NCBI GenBank assembly: GCA_964533865.1 | Contig: CAZHRC010000001.1 | Span: 248,001-312,000, forward strand | Origin: CAZHRC01 sp964533865 | Lineage (GTDB): Bacteria; Bacillota; Clostridia; Tissierellales; Peptoniphilaceae | Length of the DNA: 64,000 nt | Direction of reading: 5' to 3' | In this document: piece by piece, positions 25,758-35,194 of the stretch | How positions within the stretch are numbered: position 1 is the stretch's first letter | Layout of the letters: each line of letters starts with the position of its first letter | The notes under the pieces: model-generated | What the model saw: only the letters and a program-made list of their open reading frames with translations | What the model was told of the DNA's origin: nothing | Database searches by the model: none | Translations under genes and position numbers: made by a program

Positions 25758-26567
25758 ATGTATAAAATGATCGCGTTGGATATGGATGGAACAACATTGA
25801 ATCCAGATCACATCATATCTGAACGCAACAAGAATGCCATTCTAGCGGCAAAAAAAAATGGTGCTATCGTCGTGTTGAGTTCTGGGAGGGAACCTAAGTC
25901 CATGATTGCATTTGCGAAAGCTCTTGAAATCGATGGTTTGATCTCCTGTATGAACGGTTCGATAGTTTATGATGTGAGGACAGGGGAAACATTGCTCAAT
26001 AAGACGATGGATGGCTCAGATGTTTATGAAATCGTCGAACATATTAAATCAAACAATATTAGTCCTGTACTATTTTCTGGTAACGAAATTTACGTTGAGA
26101 CAGATGAGGATTTCTTTACGAACCTGATGAATAAATTCACAACACATCCCGCAGAAGTTGTAGGAAATCTTGAAATGTTTTTACATGAAACAGGATTGTC
26201 CACTGAAATTCACAAGCTTGGAGCGATGCAAGAATTCGATATTTTAAAGGTCTTTCGCAAAGATATGAATGAACAAATGGGTGACCGACTAAATATTTTG
26301 TTTTCTTTGCCTTTTAATTTGGAGATTTTCCGTCGGGATGTCACCAAAGGATCAGCGCTAAAATTTATTGCAGATTATTACAAGGTCAAGCAGGAACAAA
26401 TTATTGCTGTAGGGGATGGGGAGAATGATATTGGCATGTTATTATATGCAGGAAAGGGTATTGCCATGGGTAATGCGATGGAATCGGTATACGAATACGC
26501 TGATGAAGTAACGGGATCTAATAAAGATGATGGTGTCGCACAGGTGATTGAAAAATATCTTTTGTGA
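25758..26567 (+). CDS. Cof-type HAD-family phosphatase
   Basis: A 269-residue Cof/YidA-type HAD hydrolase (class IIB). The nucleophile motif is DMDGTTL (D9, D11 counted from the chosen start), then LSSGREP (motif II), a lysine in TKGSAL and GDGENDIGML (motif IV). It should dephosphorylate sugar phosphates or related metabolites. The start is ATG 25758, after GGGAGGGTGA; an upstream in-frame start at 25734 lies too near the -10 element. It is a single-gene unit. Confidence 0.9.
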   Translation: MYKMIALDMDGTTLNPDHIISERNKNAILAAKKNGAIVVLSSGREPKSMIAFAKALEIDGLISCMNGSIVYDVRTGETLLNKTMDGSDVYEIVEHIKSNNISPVLFSGNEIYVETDEDFFTNLMNKFTTHPAEVVGNLEMFLHETGLSTEIHKLGAMQEFDILKVFRKDMNEQMGDRLNILFSLPFNLEIFRRDVTKGSALKFIADYYKVKQEQIIAVGDGENDIGMLLYAGKGIAMGNAMESVYEYADEVTGSNKDDGVAQVIEKYLL

Positions 26568-26635
26568 CAACTGGAATCATAATTTAGGTTTCATTTCACA
26601 ACGAACGATACAGGCGATTTTTATTATGGATGCTA

Positions 26636-26673
26636 CGGGAAAGCAAAGGGGCTATGCTTTTTTTACCCCTTTT
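26636..26673 (+). terminator. Probable terminator after the HAD gene, with an alternative hairpin
   Basis: AAAGCA pairs with TGCTTT around the loop AAGGGGCTA and is followed by a run of T. The loop can instead pair AAAGGGG with CCCCTTT further on. The element lies upstream of the pyrB promoter, so it most likely ends the HAD transcript. Confidence 0.5.
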
Positions 26674-26688
26674 TCCTCTGCTAGATAA

Positions 26689-26717
26689 TTGACACACCTA
26701 AAGGTTTATGGTATTCT
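26689..26717 (+). promoter_or_regulatory. Promoter of the pyr operon
   Basis: TTGACA (26689-26694), a 17-base spacer, then TATTCT (26712-26717) preceded by TGG (extended -10). The start codon is 38 bases downstream. The leader is too short for a PyrR attenuator. Confidence 0.75.
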
Positions 26718-26755
26718 TTAAAAAATGTATATGGCTTACAAATGGGAGGTTGTCA

Positions 26756-27685
26756 ATGCTTATAACAAAGAATTTGGTTTCGTCAGATGATTTGTCCAAA
26801 GAAGAGATTTTAGAACTAATTGATTATGCACAATCTATCATAAAGAGTCCAGCGGATTTTTCACAATTATGTAATGGGAAAATTTTGGGGACTCTTTTTT
26901 TTGAACCATCCACAAGAACGCGCTTAAGTTTCGAGGCAGCGATGACTCGACTTGGTGGAGGTGTATTATCTGTTTCGGAAGCGAGTACAAGCTCAGCCTC
27001 TAAAGGGGAAAGCCTTGCAGATACGATTAAGACAGTATCTCAATATGTTGATATTATTGCGATGCGTCACGCCAAAGAAGGTTCTTCGACGCTTGCTTTA
27101 GAAACCAGTGATGTCCCTTTGATCAACGCAGGGGATGGCGGCCACCAACACCCAACCCAGACATTGACCGATCTACTGACGATAATGGAAGCTAAAGGTA
27201 GGTTGGATAACATGACGATTGGGATTTGTGGGGATTTAAAATTTGGTCGCACGGTACACTCTTTGATCAAATCAATGACTAAATTTTCAAACAACAAATA
27301 TATACTTATCTCTCCAACAGAACTAAGAGTTCCGCAATACATTAAAACTGTGGTGCTTGACGGTAACGATGTGGATTACGTCGAAGTTGAAAAACTTGAA
27401 GATGTGATTGATCAACTCGATTGTCTTTATATGACTAGAGTACAAAAAGAACGATTCTTCAACGAAGCGGATTACGTACGATTAAAAGATAGCTACCGTC
27501 TTAACAATAAAAAGTTAAGGGTAGCAAAAGAGGATCTAGCAATACTCCATCCACTACCGAGAGTCAATGAAATATCTGTCGAAGTCGACAGCGATCCGCG
27601 TGCTTTATACTTTAAACAAGTCAAAAACGGTATGTATATACGAATGGCTCTTATATTGAAATTGCTGGAGGTAGCCAATGCTTAA
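26756..27685 (+). CDS. pyrB: Aspartate carbamoyltransferase catalytic subunit
   Basis: A 309-residue PyrB. The carbamoyl-phosphate motif FEPSTRTRLSFE (about 50-61), KGESLADT, HPTQTLTDL and HPLPR are all present. It condenses carbamoyl phosphate and aspartate into carbamoyl-aspartate, the committed step of UMP synthesis. The start ATG 26756 follows GGGAGGT; the upstream frame start at 26708 overlaps the promoter. Its last eight bases overlap pyrI, the regulatory subunit gene. Confidence 0.95.
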   Translation: MLITKNLVSSDDLSKEEILELIDYAQSIIKSPADFSQLCNGKILGTLFFEPSTRTRLSFEAAMTRLGGGVLSVSEASTSSASKGESLADTIKTVSQYVDIIAMRHAKEGSSTLALETSDVPLINAGDGGHQHPTQTLTDLLTIMEAKGRLDNMTIGICGDLKFGRTVHSLIKSMTKFSNNKYILISPTELRVPQYIKTVVLDGNDVDYVEVEKLEDVIDQLDCLYMTRVQKERFFNEADYVRLKDSYRLNNKKLRVAKEDLAILHPLPRVNEISVEVDSDPRALYFKQVKNGMYIRMALILKLLEVANA

Positions 27686-28106
27686 TATTAATAGTATCAG
27701 CCGAGGGATAGTGATTGATCATATCCAACCGGGATTAGGATATGAAATATTTAAAATTCTTAAACTCGATACCGCAAACTACACAGTGGCTTTAATAATG
27801 AATGCACAATCTGGAAAATTGGGTAAGAAAGATATGATAAAGATCGAAAACGTCGTGGACTTCGATTTAGCGTCTATAGGGATTATCGATCCTCAAGTGA
27901 CGGTTAACATCATTGAAGATGAAGTGATTGTGCGCAAAATTCGCATAGAAATACCAGAGAAGGTAGAGGGGCTACTCACCTGTACTAACCCGCGTTGTAT
28001 CACTACCAGCGAGCGAAATGTGACCAGTGTATTTTCTTTGGTCGATAAAGATAAAGTTCTATACAAATGCGATTATTGCGATCACCTCTACAACGTAGAA
28101 GAATAG
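27678..28106 (+). CDS. pyrI: Aspartate carbamoyltransferase regulatory subunit
   Basis: A 142-residue PyrI. The N-terminal nucleotide-binding part (about 1-95) is followed by the zinc-binding C-terminus with cysteines in LTCTNPRC and YKCDYC. It binds CTP/ATP and controls PyrB allosterically. It overlaps pyrB by eight bases, which fits equimolar synthesis. pyrF follows 15 bases later. Confidence 0.93.
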   Translation: MLNINSISRGIVIDHIQPGLGYEIFKILKLDTANYTVALIMNAQSGKLGKKDMIKIENVVDFDLASIGIIDPQVTVNIIEDEVIVRKIRIEIPEKVEGLLTCTNPRCITTSERNVTSVFSLVDKDKVLYKCDYCDHLYNVEE

Positions 28107-28121
28107 AATGGGAGGAAAGAC

Positions 28122-28976
28122 ATGATTATTGATAAGCTGTATGAAAGGGTTGCAGAAAAAGGGTTTGTTTGCGTGGGACTTGATAGTGATATTTCTTATG
28201 TGCCAGAAGATATCTTGAAGAAGTACAGCTCAACCAGCGATCGTTTATTTGCTTACAATAAGCGTATTATCGATGCAACCTTTGATGTCACCGCCATCTA
28301 TAAGCCCCAAATCGCATATTATGAAGCAGAAGGTTTGGAAGGGTTACTAGCCTATTCAAAAACTATGCGCTATATTAAAGAACTTGGTGGGTTGACGATT
28401 GGTGATGTGAAAAGAGGCGATATTGCTTCTACTGCTGAAAAATATGGCTTAGGCCATTTTTCGGGGGATTTTGAAGCCGATTTCATCACACTGAATCCTT
28501 ATATGGGATTCGATAGCATCACGCCTTATTTGCCCTATTTAGAATCAGGAGAGAAGGGTGTATTCGTATTGCTACGTACTTCAAACCAAGGAGCAAAGGA
28601 TATTGAGTACCTTGAGCACAATGGCGAACCATTGTATTACACCATAGGTGATCGCCTTCAAGAAATGGCTGAGGCTTTTCGCGGGGATTGTGGCTATTCT
28701 TCGTTGGGACTCGTCGTTGGTGGTACCCACTCGGAAGAAGCAAGAGAAATCAGGGAACGCTACAAGGATATGTTCTTTTTGATTCCAGGTTATGGCGCTC
28801 AAGGAGGAAAGGCGGAAGATATTCGCATTTACTTAAATGATTTCAATGGCGGTGTGGTTAATTCTTCACGGGGGATCATTCGACATTTTGCAAAATTTGA
28901 AGACGGTGAAGAGCGGTTTGATGATTATACAAGAGATGCCGTCCTTACGATGAGGAGTGACATTTATGGACAATAG
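28122..28976 (+). CDS. pyrF: Orotidine-5'-phosphate decarboxylase (type 2)
   Basis: A 284-residue type-2 OMP decarboxylase. The catalytic aspartate/lysine array is in GDVKRGDIASTAEKY (about 89-103), and VGGTHSEEAREIR and PGYGAQGG are typical. It performs the last step to UMP. GGGAGG precedes the ATG. It overlaps pyrK by 11 bases. Confidence 0.93.
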   Translation: MIIDKLYERVAEKGFVCVGLDSDISYVPEDILKKYSSTSDRLFAYNKRIIDATFDVTAIYKPQIAYYEAEGLEGLLAYSKTMRYIKELGGLTIGDVKRGDIASTAEKYGLGHFSGDFEADFITLNPYMGFDSITPYLPYLESGEKGVFVLLRTSNQGAKDIEYLEHNGEPLYYTIGDRLQEMAEAFRGDCGYSSLGLVVGGTHSEEAREIRERYKDMFFLIPGYGAQGGKAEDIRIYLNDFNGGVVNSSRGIIRHFAKFEDGEERFDDYTRDAVLTMRSDIYGQ

Positions 28977-29694
28977 CGCTTATATTTCAGGTGTCGTTCT
29001 TGAAAACCGAAAGGTTTCCGCTGAGATTTGTTTGATGGTAGTAGGGGGGAATTTTAAAGGACAACCTGGACAATTTTACATGATAAAGATGGATTCTTAT
29101 GACCCCTTTCTACCGCGACCGATGAGTATTTTTGACATGGATGACGATACCATTTCCTTCCTTTACCACGTGACTGGTAAAGGAACTGAAAAAATGAAGA
29201 ACCTGAGACCAGGTTCAAAAATTCAAATACTTGGACCTCTTGGCAAAGGATTTGAGCTTAAAGACGAAGGAAAGGTAGCTCTCGTCGGAGGCGGTATCGG
29301 TATTGCACCATTATTCTATTTAGCAAAACGCTTGAGATCAAAACCGGATATCTATTTCGGCTTTCGTGACAAATCTTATCTTATTGATCAATTTAAGCCC
29401 TACGTAAATGATATCGTCATCACGACAGATACTGGAGAAGAAGGATTCAAAGGTGTTGTCACTCAACACATCGATTCTTCTCAATATGATGTGATCTACT
29501 GTTGTGGGCCGACTCCAATGATGGAAGCTATGCAAAAGGTAAATGAAAGTCCAACCCTATATCTTTCCCTTGAGAGCCATATGAGCTGCGGTATCGGAGC
29601 TTGCTTAGGTTGTACTTGTCAAACAATTGAAGGCTTAAAGCGCGTCTGTCATGAAGGTCCTGTCTTTGATGGATCGGAGGTGGTGTTTGAATGA
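28966..29694 (+). CDS. pyrK: Dihydroorotate dehydrogenase electron transfer subunit
   Basis: A 242-residue PyrK. The FAD-binding RPMSIFD motif, the NAD-binding stretch GGGIGIAPLFYLAK and a C-terminal [2Fe-2S] cluster with cysteines in MSCGIGACLGCTC and RVC are visible. It passes electrons from PyrD to NAD. The start ATG 28966 follows GAGGAG by eight bases; a GTG at 28957 would lie in that site. It overlaps pyrD as ATGA. Confidence 0.93.
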   Translation: MDNSAYISGVVLENRKVSAEICLMVVGGNFKGQPGQFYMIKMDSYDPFLPRPMSIFDMDDDTISFLYHVTGKGTEKMKNLRPGSKIQILGPLGKGFELKDEGKVALVGGGIGIAPLFYLAKRLRSKPDIYFGFRDKSYLIDQFKPYVNDIVITTDTGEEGFKGVVTQHIDSSQYDVIYCCGPTPMMEAMQKVNESPTLYLSLESHMSCGIGACLGCTCQTIEGLKRVCHEGPVFDGSEVVFE

Positions 29695-30587
29695 TGGAAG
29701 TTAAACTATGTGATATCACATTTAAAAATCCCGTGATTGCAGCGAGTGGAACCTTTGGATTTGGCCGTGAATTCGTGGATTACTTTGATATTAACCGTTT
29801 AGGCGGTATATCGACAAAAGGGCTCACTTTAGAAGTGAGAGAAGGTAACCAAGGTCGAAGGATACATGAAACACCCGCTGGGGTTATGAACAGTATCGGT
29901 CTTCAGAACCCTTCAGTAGAAGGTTTTATCAATCTTGAGCTTCCGAGGATGGAGTCACTTGATACCATCGTGTTAGCTAACGTAGGTGGGTCGCAGATCG
30001 AAGACTATGTTGAATCGATTCGGTTGTTGGAATCTACATCTGTACCGATTATTGAATTGAATATTTCCTGTCCCAATGTTAAAGAAGGCGGCATGGCCTT
30101 TGGCATTAAATGCGATAGCGCAAAATCGATAGTTCGAGCAATCCGTCGCGAAACGCGTAAGACGCTTATCGTTAAACTATCACCCAATGCAGAAAATATT
30201 GTCGAGATGGCCCAAACGTGCGTTGAAGAAGGTGCTGATGGTCTATCTCTTGTCAACACTTTTAATGCATTGGCGATCGACATCTATCGCCGCAAGCCTG
30301 TCTTTAATAACATCACGGCAGGACTCTCTGGTCCGTGTATTAAGCCCATAGCTCTTCGTATGGTTAGAGAAGTTGCTAAGGCTGTTGACGTACCTATAAT
30401 GGGCATGGGAGGCATTATGACCGGAGAAGATGCCATTGAATTTATTATGGCTGGTGCGTGGATGGTTCAAGTTGGCACAGGGAACCTTGTCGAACCCAAC
30501 TGTTCCCTCCAAGTCATTGAAGGCATCGAGCAATTTATGGAACGAGAAGGTATAAAAAGCCTCGAAGAAATACGTGGAATTATCTAA
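29691..30587 (+). CDS. pyrD: Dihydroorotate dehydrogenase (type 1B catalytic subunit)
   Basis: A 298-residue class 1B PyrD. SGTFGFG and the FMN-binding lysine in GGISTKGLTLEVREGN are present, with the catalytic cysteine in NISCPNVKEGG, VKLSPNAENI and the GMGGIMTGEDA phosphate site. With PyrK it forms the NAD-linked enzyme that makes orotate. Two adjacent ATG codons (29691 and 29694) could be used. The gene overlaps pyrK by four bases. Confidence 0.94.
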   Translation: MMEVKLCDITFKNPVIAASGTFGFGREFVDYFDINRLGGISTKGLTLEVREGNQGRRIHETPAGVMNSIGLQNPSVEGFINLELPRMESLDTIVLANVGGSQIEDYVESIRLLESTSVPIIELNISCPNVKEGGMAFGIKCDSAKSIVRAIRRETRKTLIVKLSPNAENIVEMAQTCVEEGADGLSLVNTFNALAIDIYRRKPVFNNITAGLSGPCIKPIALRMVREVAKAVDVPIMGMGGIMTGEDAIEFIMAGAWMVQVGTGNLVEPNCSLQVIEGIEQFMEREGIKSLEEIRGII

Positions 30588-30598
30588 AGGAGACGAGC

Positions 30599-31162
30599 AT
30601 GAAACATAGAGATCTATTAGAAGAATCGAAAGCTTTGCTGGAAGGTCACTTTTTACTATCCTCCGGTAAACACAGTAATGGTTACGTCCAATGTGCTAAG
30701 TTGTTGATGTATCCCGATAAGGCGAATATCATGATCAAAACTATTGTGGATCAAGTCAAAGACCTAGAGATCGACTTAGTTGTAGGCCCTGCTATGGGCG
30801 GAATCATCGTTGCTTACGAATTGGCTCGCCAGTTAGGAGTACCCGCTATTTTTACAGAACGGGAACAAGATGTGATGACGCTGCGACGAGGCTTTGAAAT
30901 TCCAGAAGGCGCTAAGGTTCTCATCTCGGAGGATGTGGTAACCACAGGTAAATCGTCTGGAGAAGCTATTAAAGTCGTCAAAGAACACGGCGGAGAAATC
31001 GTCGGTATTGCAGCTTTGATCGACAGAAGAACCCGAGAGTTGGATTACCCTTTATTTGCCGCGACTAAGGTTGATATTGCAACCTATGACCCTGAAGACT
31101 GCCCACTTTGCAATGAGGGCATCCCATTAGTAAAACCAGGAAGTCGTAAGAAGTTTAATTAG
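30599..31162 (+). CDS. pyrE: Orotate phosphoribosyltransferase
   Basis: A 187-residue PyrE. The PRPP-binding loop is VLISEDVVTTGKSSGEA (about 104-120) and the flexible loop REQDVMTLRRGFE precedes it. It adds ribose-5-phosphate from PRPP to orotate. A short C-terminal extension has a cysteine pair (CPLC). AAAGGAG precedes the ATG. It is the last gene of the pyr cluster; no clear terminator follows, only a weak 5-bp stem near 31163-31180. Confidence 0.94.
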   Translation: MKHRDLLEESKALLEGHFLLSSGKHSNGYVQCAKLLMYPDKANIMIKTIVDQVKDLEIDLVVGPAMGGIIVAYELARQLGVPAIFTEREQDVMTLRRGFEIPEGAKVLISEDVVTTGKSSGEAIKVVKEHGGEIVGIAALIDRRTRELDYPLFAATKVDIATYDPEDCPLCNEGIPLVKPGSRKKFN

Positions 31163-31217
31163 TGTACTATTTACACCTTTTGTCAATCATTGTCCCCTGT
31201 TGTTTCAACCTATTCTT

Positions 31218-31226
31218 TGATATAAT
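31218..31226 (+). promoter_or_regulatory. Extended -10 promoter for miaB-mutSL
   Basis: TGATATAAT with perfect TATAAT (31221-31226), 31 bases before the GTG start at 31257. Confidence 0.65.
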
Positions 31227-31256
31227 AAGGTGATACAAAGAGAAGGGATGATCAAC

Positions 31257-32582
31257 GTGATAGAAACTAAAAAGACGTATAGTATTATAACCTATGGATG
31301 TCAAGCAAATGAGCATGATTCAGAAAAAATTGCTTATTTGCTTGATTCCATGGGCTATATTTATGATAACAACAAAGAGGATGCTCACATCGTAGTCTAC
31401 AATACTTGTATGGTGCGAGAAAATGCAGAATTAAAGCTATTGGGACAACTTGGCGCTATGAAAGCTATCAAGCGTAGCCATCCCGATCGAGTTCTCATCG
31501 TTTGCGGATGCATGATGCAGACTGGGCAAGCCAGAGAATTGGTGCAACAAAAATACCCACATGTGGATATTATCTTTGGGACGAGAAATATTTCGAGTTT
31601 GCCAGAATTAATGGCAAAACACGAACAGACAAAAGAACTGGTATGGGATATCGAAGAAGCCACCTACACAGATGTTTACATTCCTGCAACCCGCAGCAAC
31701 TCCTATCAAGCTTATGTCGATATTATGCATGGCTGCAATAATTTTTGCTCCTATTGCATTGTACCTTATGCAAGAGGAAGGGAAACTAGTCGATCACATG
31801 TAGAAATATTAGAAGAAATAAACGATCTAGCAAATAAAGGGTATAAAGAAGTGACTCTCCTAGGACAAAATGTTAACTCTTATGGCAAGGACTTAGCATC
31901 TTCTATCGAATTTCCAGAATTATTAAGACGGGTTAATGATGTAGAGGGGATAGAGCGCATCCGATTTATGACTAGCCATCCTAAAGACATGTCTGATGAG
32001 TTAATTATAGCGATGACAGAATGTTCTAAGGTGTGTAATCACCTCCATCTACCTTTTCAAGCTGGAAGTGATCGCATATTGACGCTGATGAATCGGAAAT
32101 ATACGCGTACCCATTACCTTTCGCTAATACAGAAATTGAGGGCAGCAATACCTGATATTTGCCTGTCAACGGATGTCATCGTAGGATTCCCTGGAGAAAC
32201 CGAAGAGGATTTTGAGGAAACGTTGAGTCTCGTTCGCGAAGTAGGTTTTGACTTGGGCTTCACTTTTCTCTATTCTAAACGAGAGGGGACAAAAGCGGCT
32301 TTGATGGAAGACGGTACCTCTGATGAAATAAAAAATGCAAGATTCCAGCGATTACTGGATGAAATGTATCCGATATACTTTGAAAAAAATGCAGCTTACA
32401 TTGGACAGACGGTTGATGTTTTAGTTGAAGGGGTCAGCAAAAACAACGAAACTGTCATGACCGGGCGAACAGATACCTTTAAATTAGTTCATTTTCCAGG
32501 GGATAGATCCCTTATCGGTCAAATCGTTCAGGTCAAAATAAAAGGAAATACCTCATTTACACTAGAAGGGCATTTATGTTAG
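31257..32582 (+). CDS. miaB: tRNA-2-methylthio-N6-dimethylallyladenosine synthase
   Basis: A 441-residue MiaB methylthiotransferase. It has the N-terminal UPF0004 cysteines (YGCQANEHD, NTCMVREN, CGCM), the radical SAM triad in HGCNNFCSYC and a C-terminal TRAM domain. It adds a methylthio group to i6A37 of tRNAs. The start is taken as GTG 31257, nine bases after AGAAGGGA and with the usual N-terminal length; ATG 31248 is possible but lies on the ribosome site. It overlaps mutS by seven bases. Confidence 0.92.
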   Translation: MIETKKTYSIITYGCQANEHDSEKIAYLLDSMGYIYDNNKEDAHIVVYNTCMVRENAELKLLGQLGAMKAIKRSHPDRVLIVCGCMMQTGQARELVQQKYPHVDIIFGTRNISSLPELMAKHEQTKELVWDIEEATYTDVYIPATRSNSYQAYVDIMHGCNNFCSYCIVPYARGRETSRSHVEILEEINDLANKGYKEVTLLGQNVNSYGKDLASSIEFPELLRRVNDVEGIERIRFMTSHPKDMSDELIIAMTECSKVCNHLHLPFQAGSDRILTLMNRKYTRTHYLSLIQKLRAAIPDICLSTDVIVGFPGETEEDFEETLSLVREVGFDLGFTFLYSKREGTKAALMEDGTSDEIKNARFQRLLDEMYPIYFEKNAAYIGQTVDVLVEGVSKNNETVMTGRTDTFKLVHFPGDRSLIGQIVQVKIKGNTSFTLEGHLC

Positions 32583-35194
32583 AACGTATCGATATTGAGT
32601 CTCTCACACCGATGATGAAACAATACGCCACCATAAAAAAACAATATAAAGATGCCATATTGTTTTTCCGTCTCGGCGATTTTTACGAGATGTTTTTTGA
32701 CGATGCGATTACTGCTTCTAAGGAACTGGAAATCGCATTGACTAAAAGGGACTGTGGTCTTGAAGAAAAAGCGCCCATGTGCGGAGTGCCATATCATGCA
32801 GTAGAACCTTATATTACACGATTAGTGTCAAAAGGCTATAAAGTTGCTTTGTGCGATCAAGTGGAGGATCCGCAAAAAGCAGTGGGAATCGTGCAACGTG
32901 AAGTCACGCGTATCATTAGCCCAGGAACTCTAACAGATACGGAAGCGTTAAATTTATCTATGCCAAACAATCTCGTATGTATTATCCTCGATTCTTATGG
33001 ATTTGCGTTAGCATCGATGGATGTGATGACCGGTCATACTGCTGTCTTTGAAATCCATGGCAGATGGGATGAGAATAGAGATGTTCTCATTGATGAAATG
33101 ATAAGATTCCACCCTTCGGAGATCATAATTATCCGAAGTACCGATGCTCATAACCATATCAACTGGTTGAAAAAGCACTTTTCGATACCTTTTACGATGA
33201 TCGATCTACCTGTCAAATCATCGGAAGAAAGAATACTTGCTATAAAAGACATGTTAGGAAAGGTCCAGGGAATAAAGGCACTATCAAAACGGGACCTTTC
33301 ACTTATCGCGTTCCATGGCCTATTAACCTATGCCTTTCGCTTTCAATCGGATCAAGTAAAACACGTTCGAAACATTGATATTATTGAACCTTCACACTAT
33401 ATGTCAATAGATGCAAATACCATAAGAAATTTAGAGCTTTTCACCAATACTGCAAAAAATCAACACACGCTGATCCATATCCTTGACCAAACTAAAACTG
33501 CTATGGGTGCGCGAATGCTCAGAGAGTGGGTAAGCCATCCTCTGATCAGTGCAAAAGCCATTAGCAATCGACAGCAGCATGTGGATGCATTGATGAATAA
33601 TGCGATATTCCTCGATGATTTGCGCCAGTCACTTGATCATATTTATGATATTGAGCGGTTAACAGGAAAAATCTCCTATGGGCGCGCAAATGGAAGAGAT
33701 CTTATCGCACTGAAAAACTCCATTCAATTTTTTCCAACGATAATTGAAACACTCAAACAATTCAATAACCATGCACTAAATAGTATTATCGATAATCTTG
33801 ATGATTTAAGCGATATTTACCACCTCGTCGATCGAGCGATTGTCGACGAACCACCTATCACGATCACAGAGGGAGAGTTGATCAAAGAGGGCTATCACGA
33901 TACCCTTGATGCGCTGAGACATGCAAGTGTCGAAGGGAGCCATGAGCTCGTTGAATACGAAGATAATTTGAGAGAATCGACAGGAATTAAAAACTTAAAA
34001 ATCATATTTAATAAGAAGACAGGTTACTTTATCGATGTGACAAAATCTAACTTCTCAAAAGTTCCGGATGAGTTTGAATTAAAACAAACACTGACAAACT
34101 CGAGTCGATTTACGACGCCAACGCTTAATAGTATCCAACGTAAAATTCAAACTTCAGGTCAAGAAACCATAGATATGGAATATGAACTTTTTCAAGAAGT
34201 TCGTAGCGTACTACTTGATCAAGCGGTTCGCATACAAAAACAAGCTTCCGAAATTGCTTATATTGACTGTGTTTCAAACTTTGCATACACCGCTATCGAA
34301 AGAGATTATTGTCGTCCTTCATATACTAATCGTACAACAATAGAAATTACTGAAGGTAGGCATCCCGTCGTCGAACTCAGTCTTGGTGATAGTCAATTTA
34401 TAGCGAATGACTTTTCTATTGGCGAAAAAACAAATCGTTTACAGATTATAACCGGGCCTAACATGGGTGGAAAATCAACTTTCATGCGGCAAAATGCACT
34501 CATTGTGCTTATGGGTCAGATTGGATCCTACGTGCCTGCTAAGATCGCTTCCTTATGTATAGTGGACAAACTTTTTTCTCGATTAGGAGCTTCGGATAAC
34601 TTAGCTCTTGGCGAAAGTACGTTTATGGTTGAAATGAAAGAAATGTCTGATATCTTACGCAATGCGACCGCCAATAGCTTTATAGTGCTCGATGAAGTAG
34701 GAAGGGGCACATCAACCAATGATGGGCTGAGTATTGCACAGGCGATTGTGGAGTATTTGAGCACAAAATGCAATGCCAAGACCCTTTTTGCCACTCATTA
34801 TCATGAAATGACAAATATGGAAGACCATTATAAGAATACAAAAAATTATAAAGTGGCTATTGCTGAAGAGAATAACGACATTGTGTTTTTACGCAAAGTC
34901 ATTCCAGGAAAAGCCGATAAAAGTTATGGTCTAGAAGTCGCAAAACTTGCGGGACTACCAACAGAAATTATCGATCGCGCCTATCGGATCCTTTTTGACT
35001 TGAACGTGAAAGAACAAGAAGATCGCGGATCCTCAGGAGATATGGTCGTTCAAAATGATTTTGCTGATTTCAGATTAAGGCTGTTTTTAAACCACCTACA
35101 ACAGATTTCCATTGATTCGTTGAGCCCTCTCGAAGCGATGAATATACTCAACGATCTCATTCAACAAGCGAAGGAGTTGGATTATGAAGATTAA
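32576..35194 (+). CDS. mutS: DNA mismatch repair protein MutS
   Basis: An 872-residue MutS1. The mismatch-reading Phe-x-Glu is F36-Y37-E38 in LGDFYEMFF, and the ATPase has Walker A GPNMGGKST and Walker B VLDEVGRGTSTNDG, followed by THYHEM. Domains run as mismatch-binding (1-115), connector, core/lever, clamp and ATPase (about 560-800). It recognises mispairs and recruits MutL. It overlaps mutL by 11 bases. Confidence 0.96.
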   Translation: MLERIDIESLTPMMKQYATIKKQYKDAILFFRLGDFYEMFFDDAITASKELEIALTKRDCGLEEKAPMCGVPYHAVEPYITRLVSKGYKVALCDQVEDPQKAVGIVQREVTRIISPGTLTDTEALNLSMPNNLVCIILDSYGFALASMDVMTGHTAVFEIHGRWDENRDVLIDEMIRFHPSEIIIIRSTDAHNHINWLKKHFSIPFTMIDLPVKSSEERILAIKDMLGKVQGIKALSKRDLSLIAFHGLLTYAFRFQSDQVKHVRNIDIIEPSHYMSIDANTIRNLELFTNTAKNQHTLIHILDQTKTAMGARMLREWVSHPLISAKAISNRQQHVDALMNNAIFLDDLRQSLDHIYDIERLTGKISYGRANGRDLIALKNSIQFFPTIIETLKQFNNHALNSIIDNLDDLSDIYHLVDRAIVDEPPITITEGELIKEGYHDTLDALRHASVEGSHELVEYEDNLRESTGIKNLKIIFNKKTGYFIDVTKSNFSKVPDEFELKQTLTNSSRFTTPTLNSIQRKIQTSGQETIDMEYELFQEVRSVLLDQAVRIQKQASEIAYIDCVSNFAYTAIERDYCRPSYTNRTTIEITEGRHPVVELSLGDSQFIANDFSIGEKTNRLQIITGPNMGGKSTFMRQNALIVLMGQIGSYVPAKIASLCIVDKLFSRLGASDNLALGESTFMVEMKEMSDILRNATANSFIVLDEVGRGTSTNDGLSIAQAIVEYLSTKCNAKTLFATHYHEMTNMEDHYKNTKNYKVAIAEENNDIVFLRKVIPGKADKSYGLEVAKLAGLPTEIIDRAYRILFDLNVKEQEDRGSSGDMVVQNDFADFRLRLFLNHLQQISIDSLSPLEAMNILNDLIQQAKELDYED

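Noticed and set aside
26568..26755. PyrR-type attenuator before pyrB
   Set aside because: The promoter lies only 38 bases before the start codon, too close for a PyrR anti-terminator leader.
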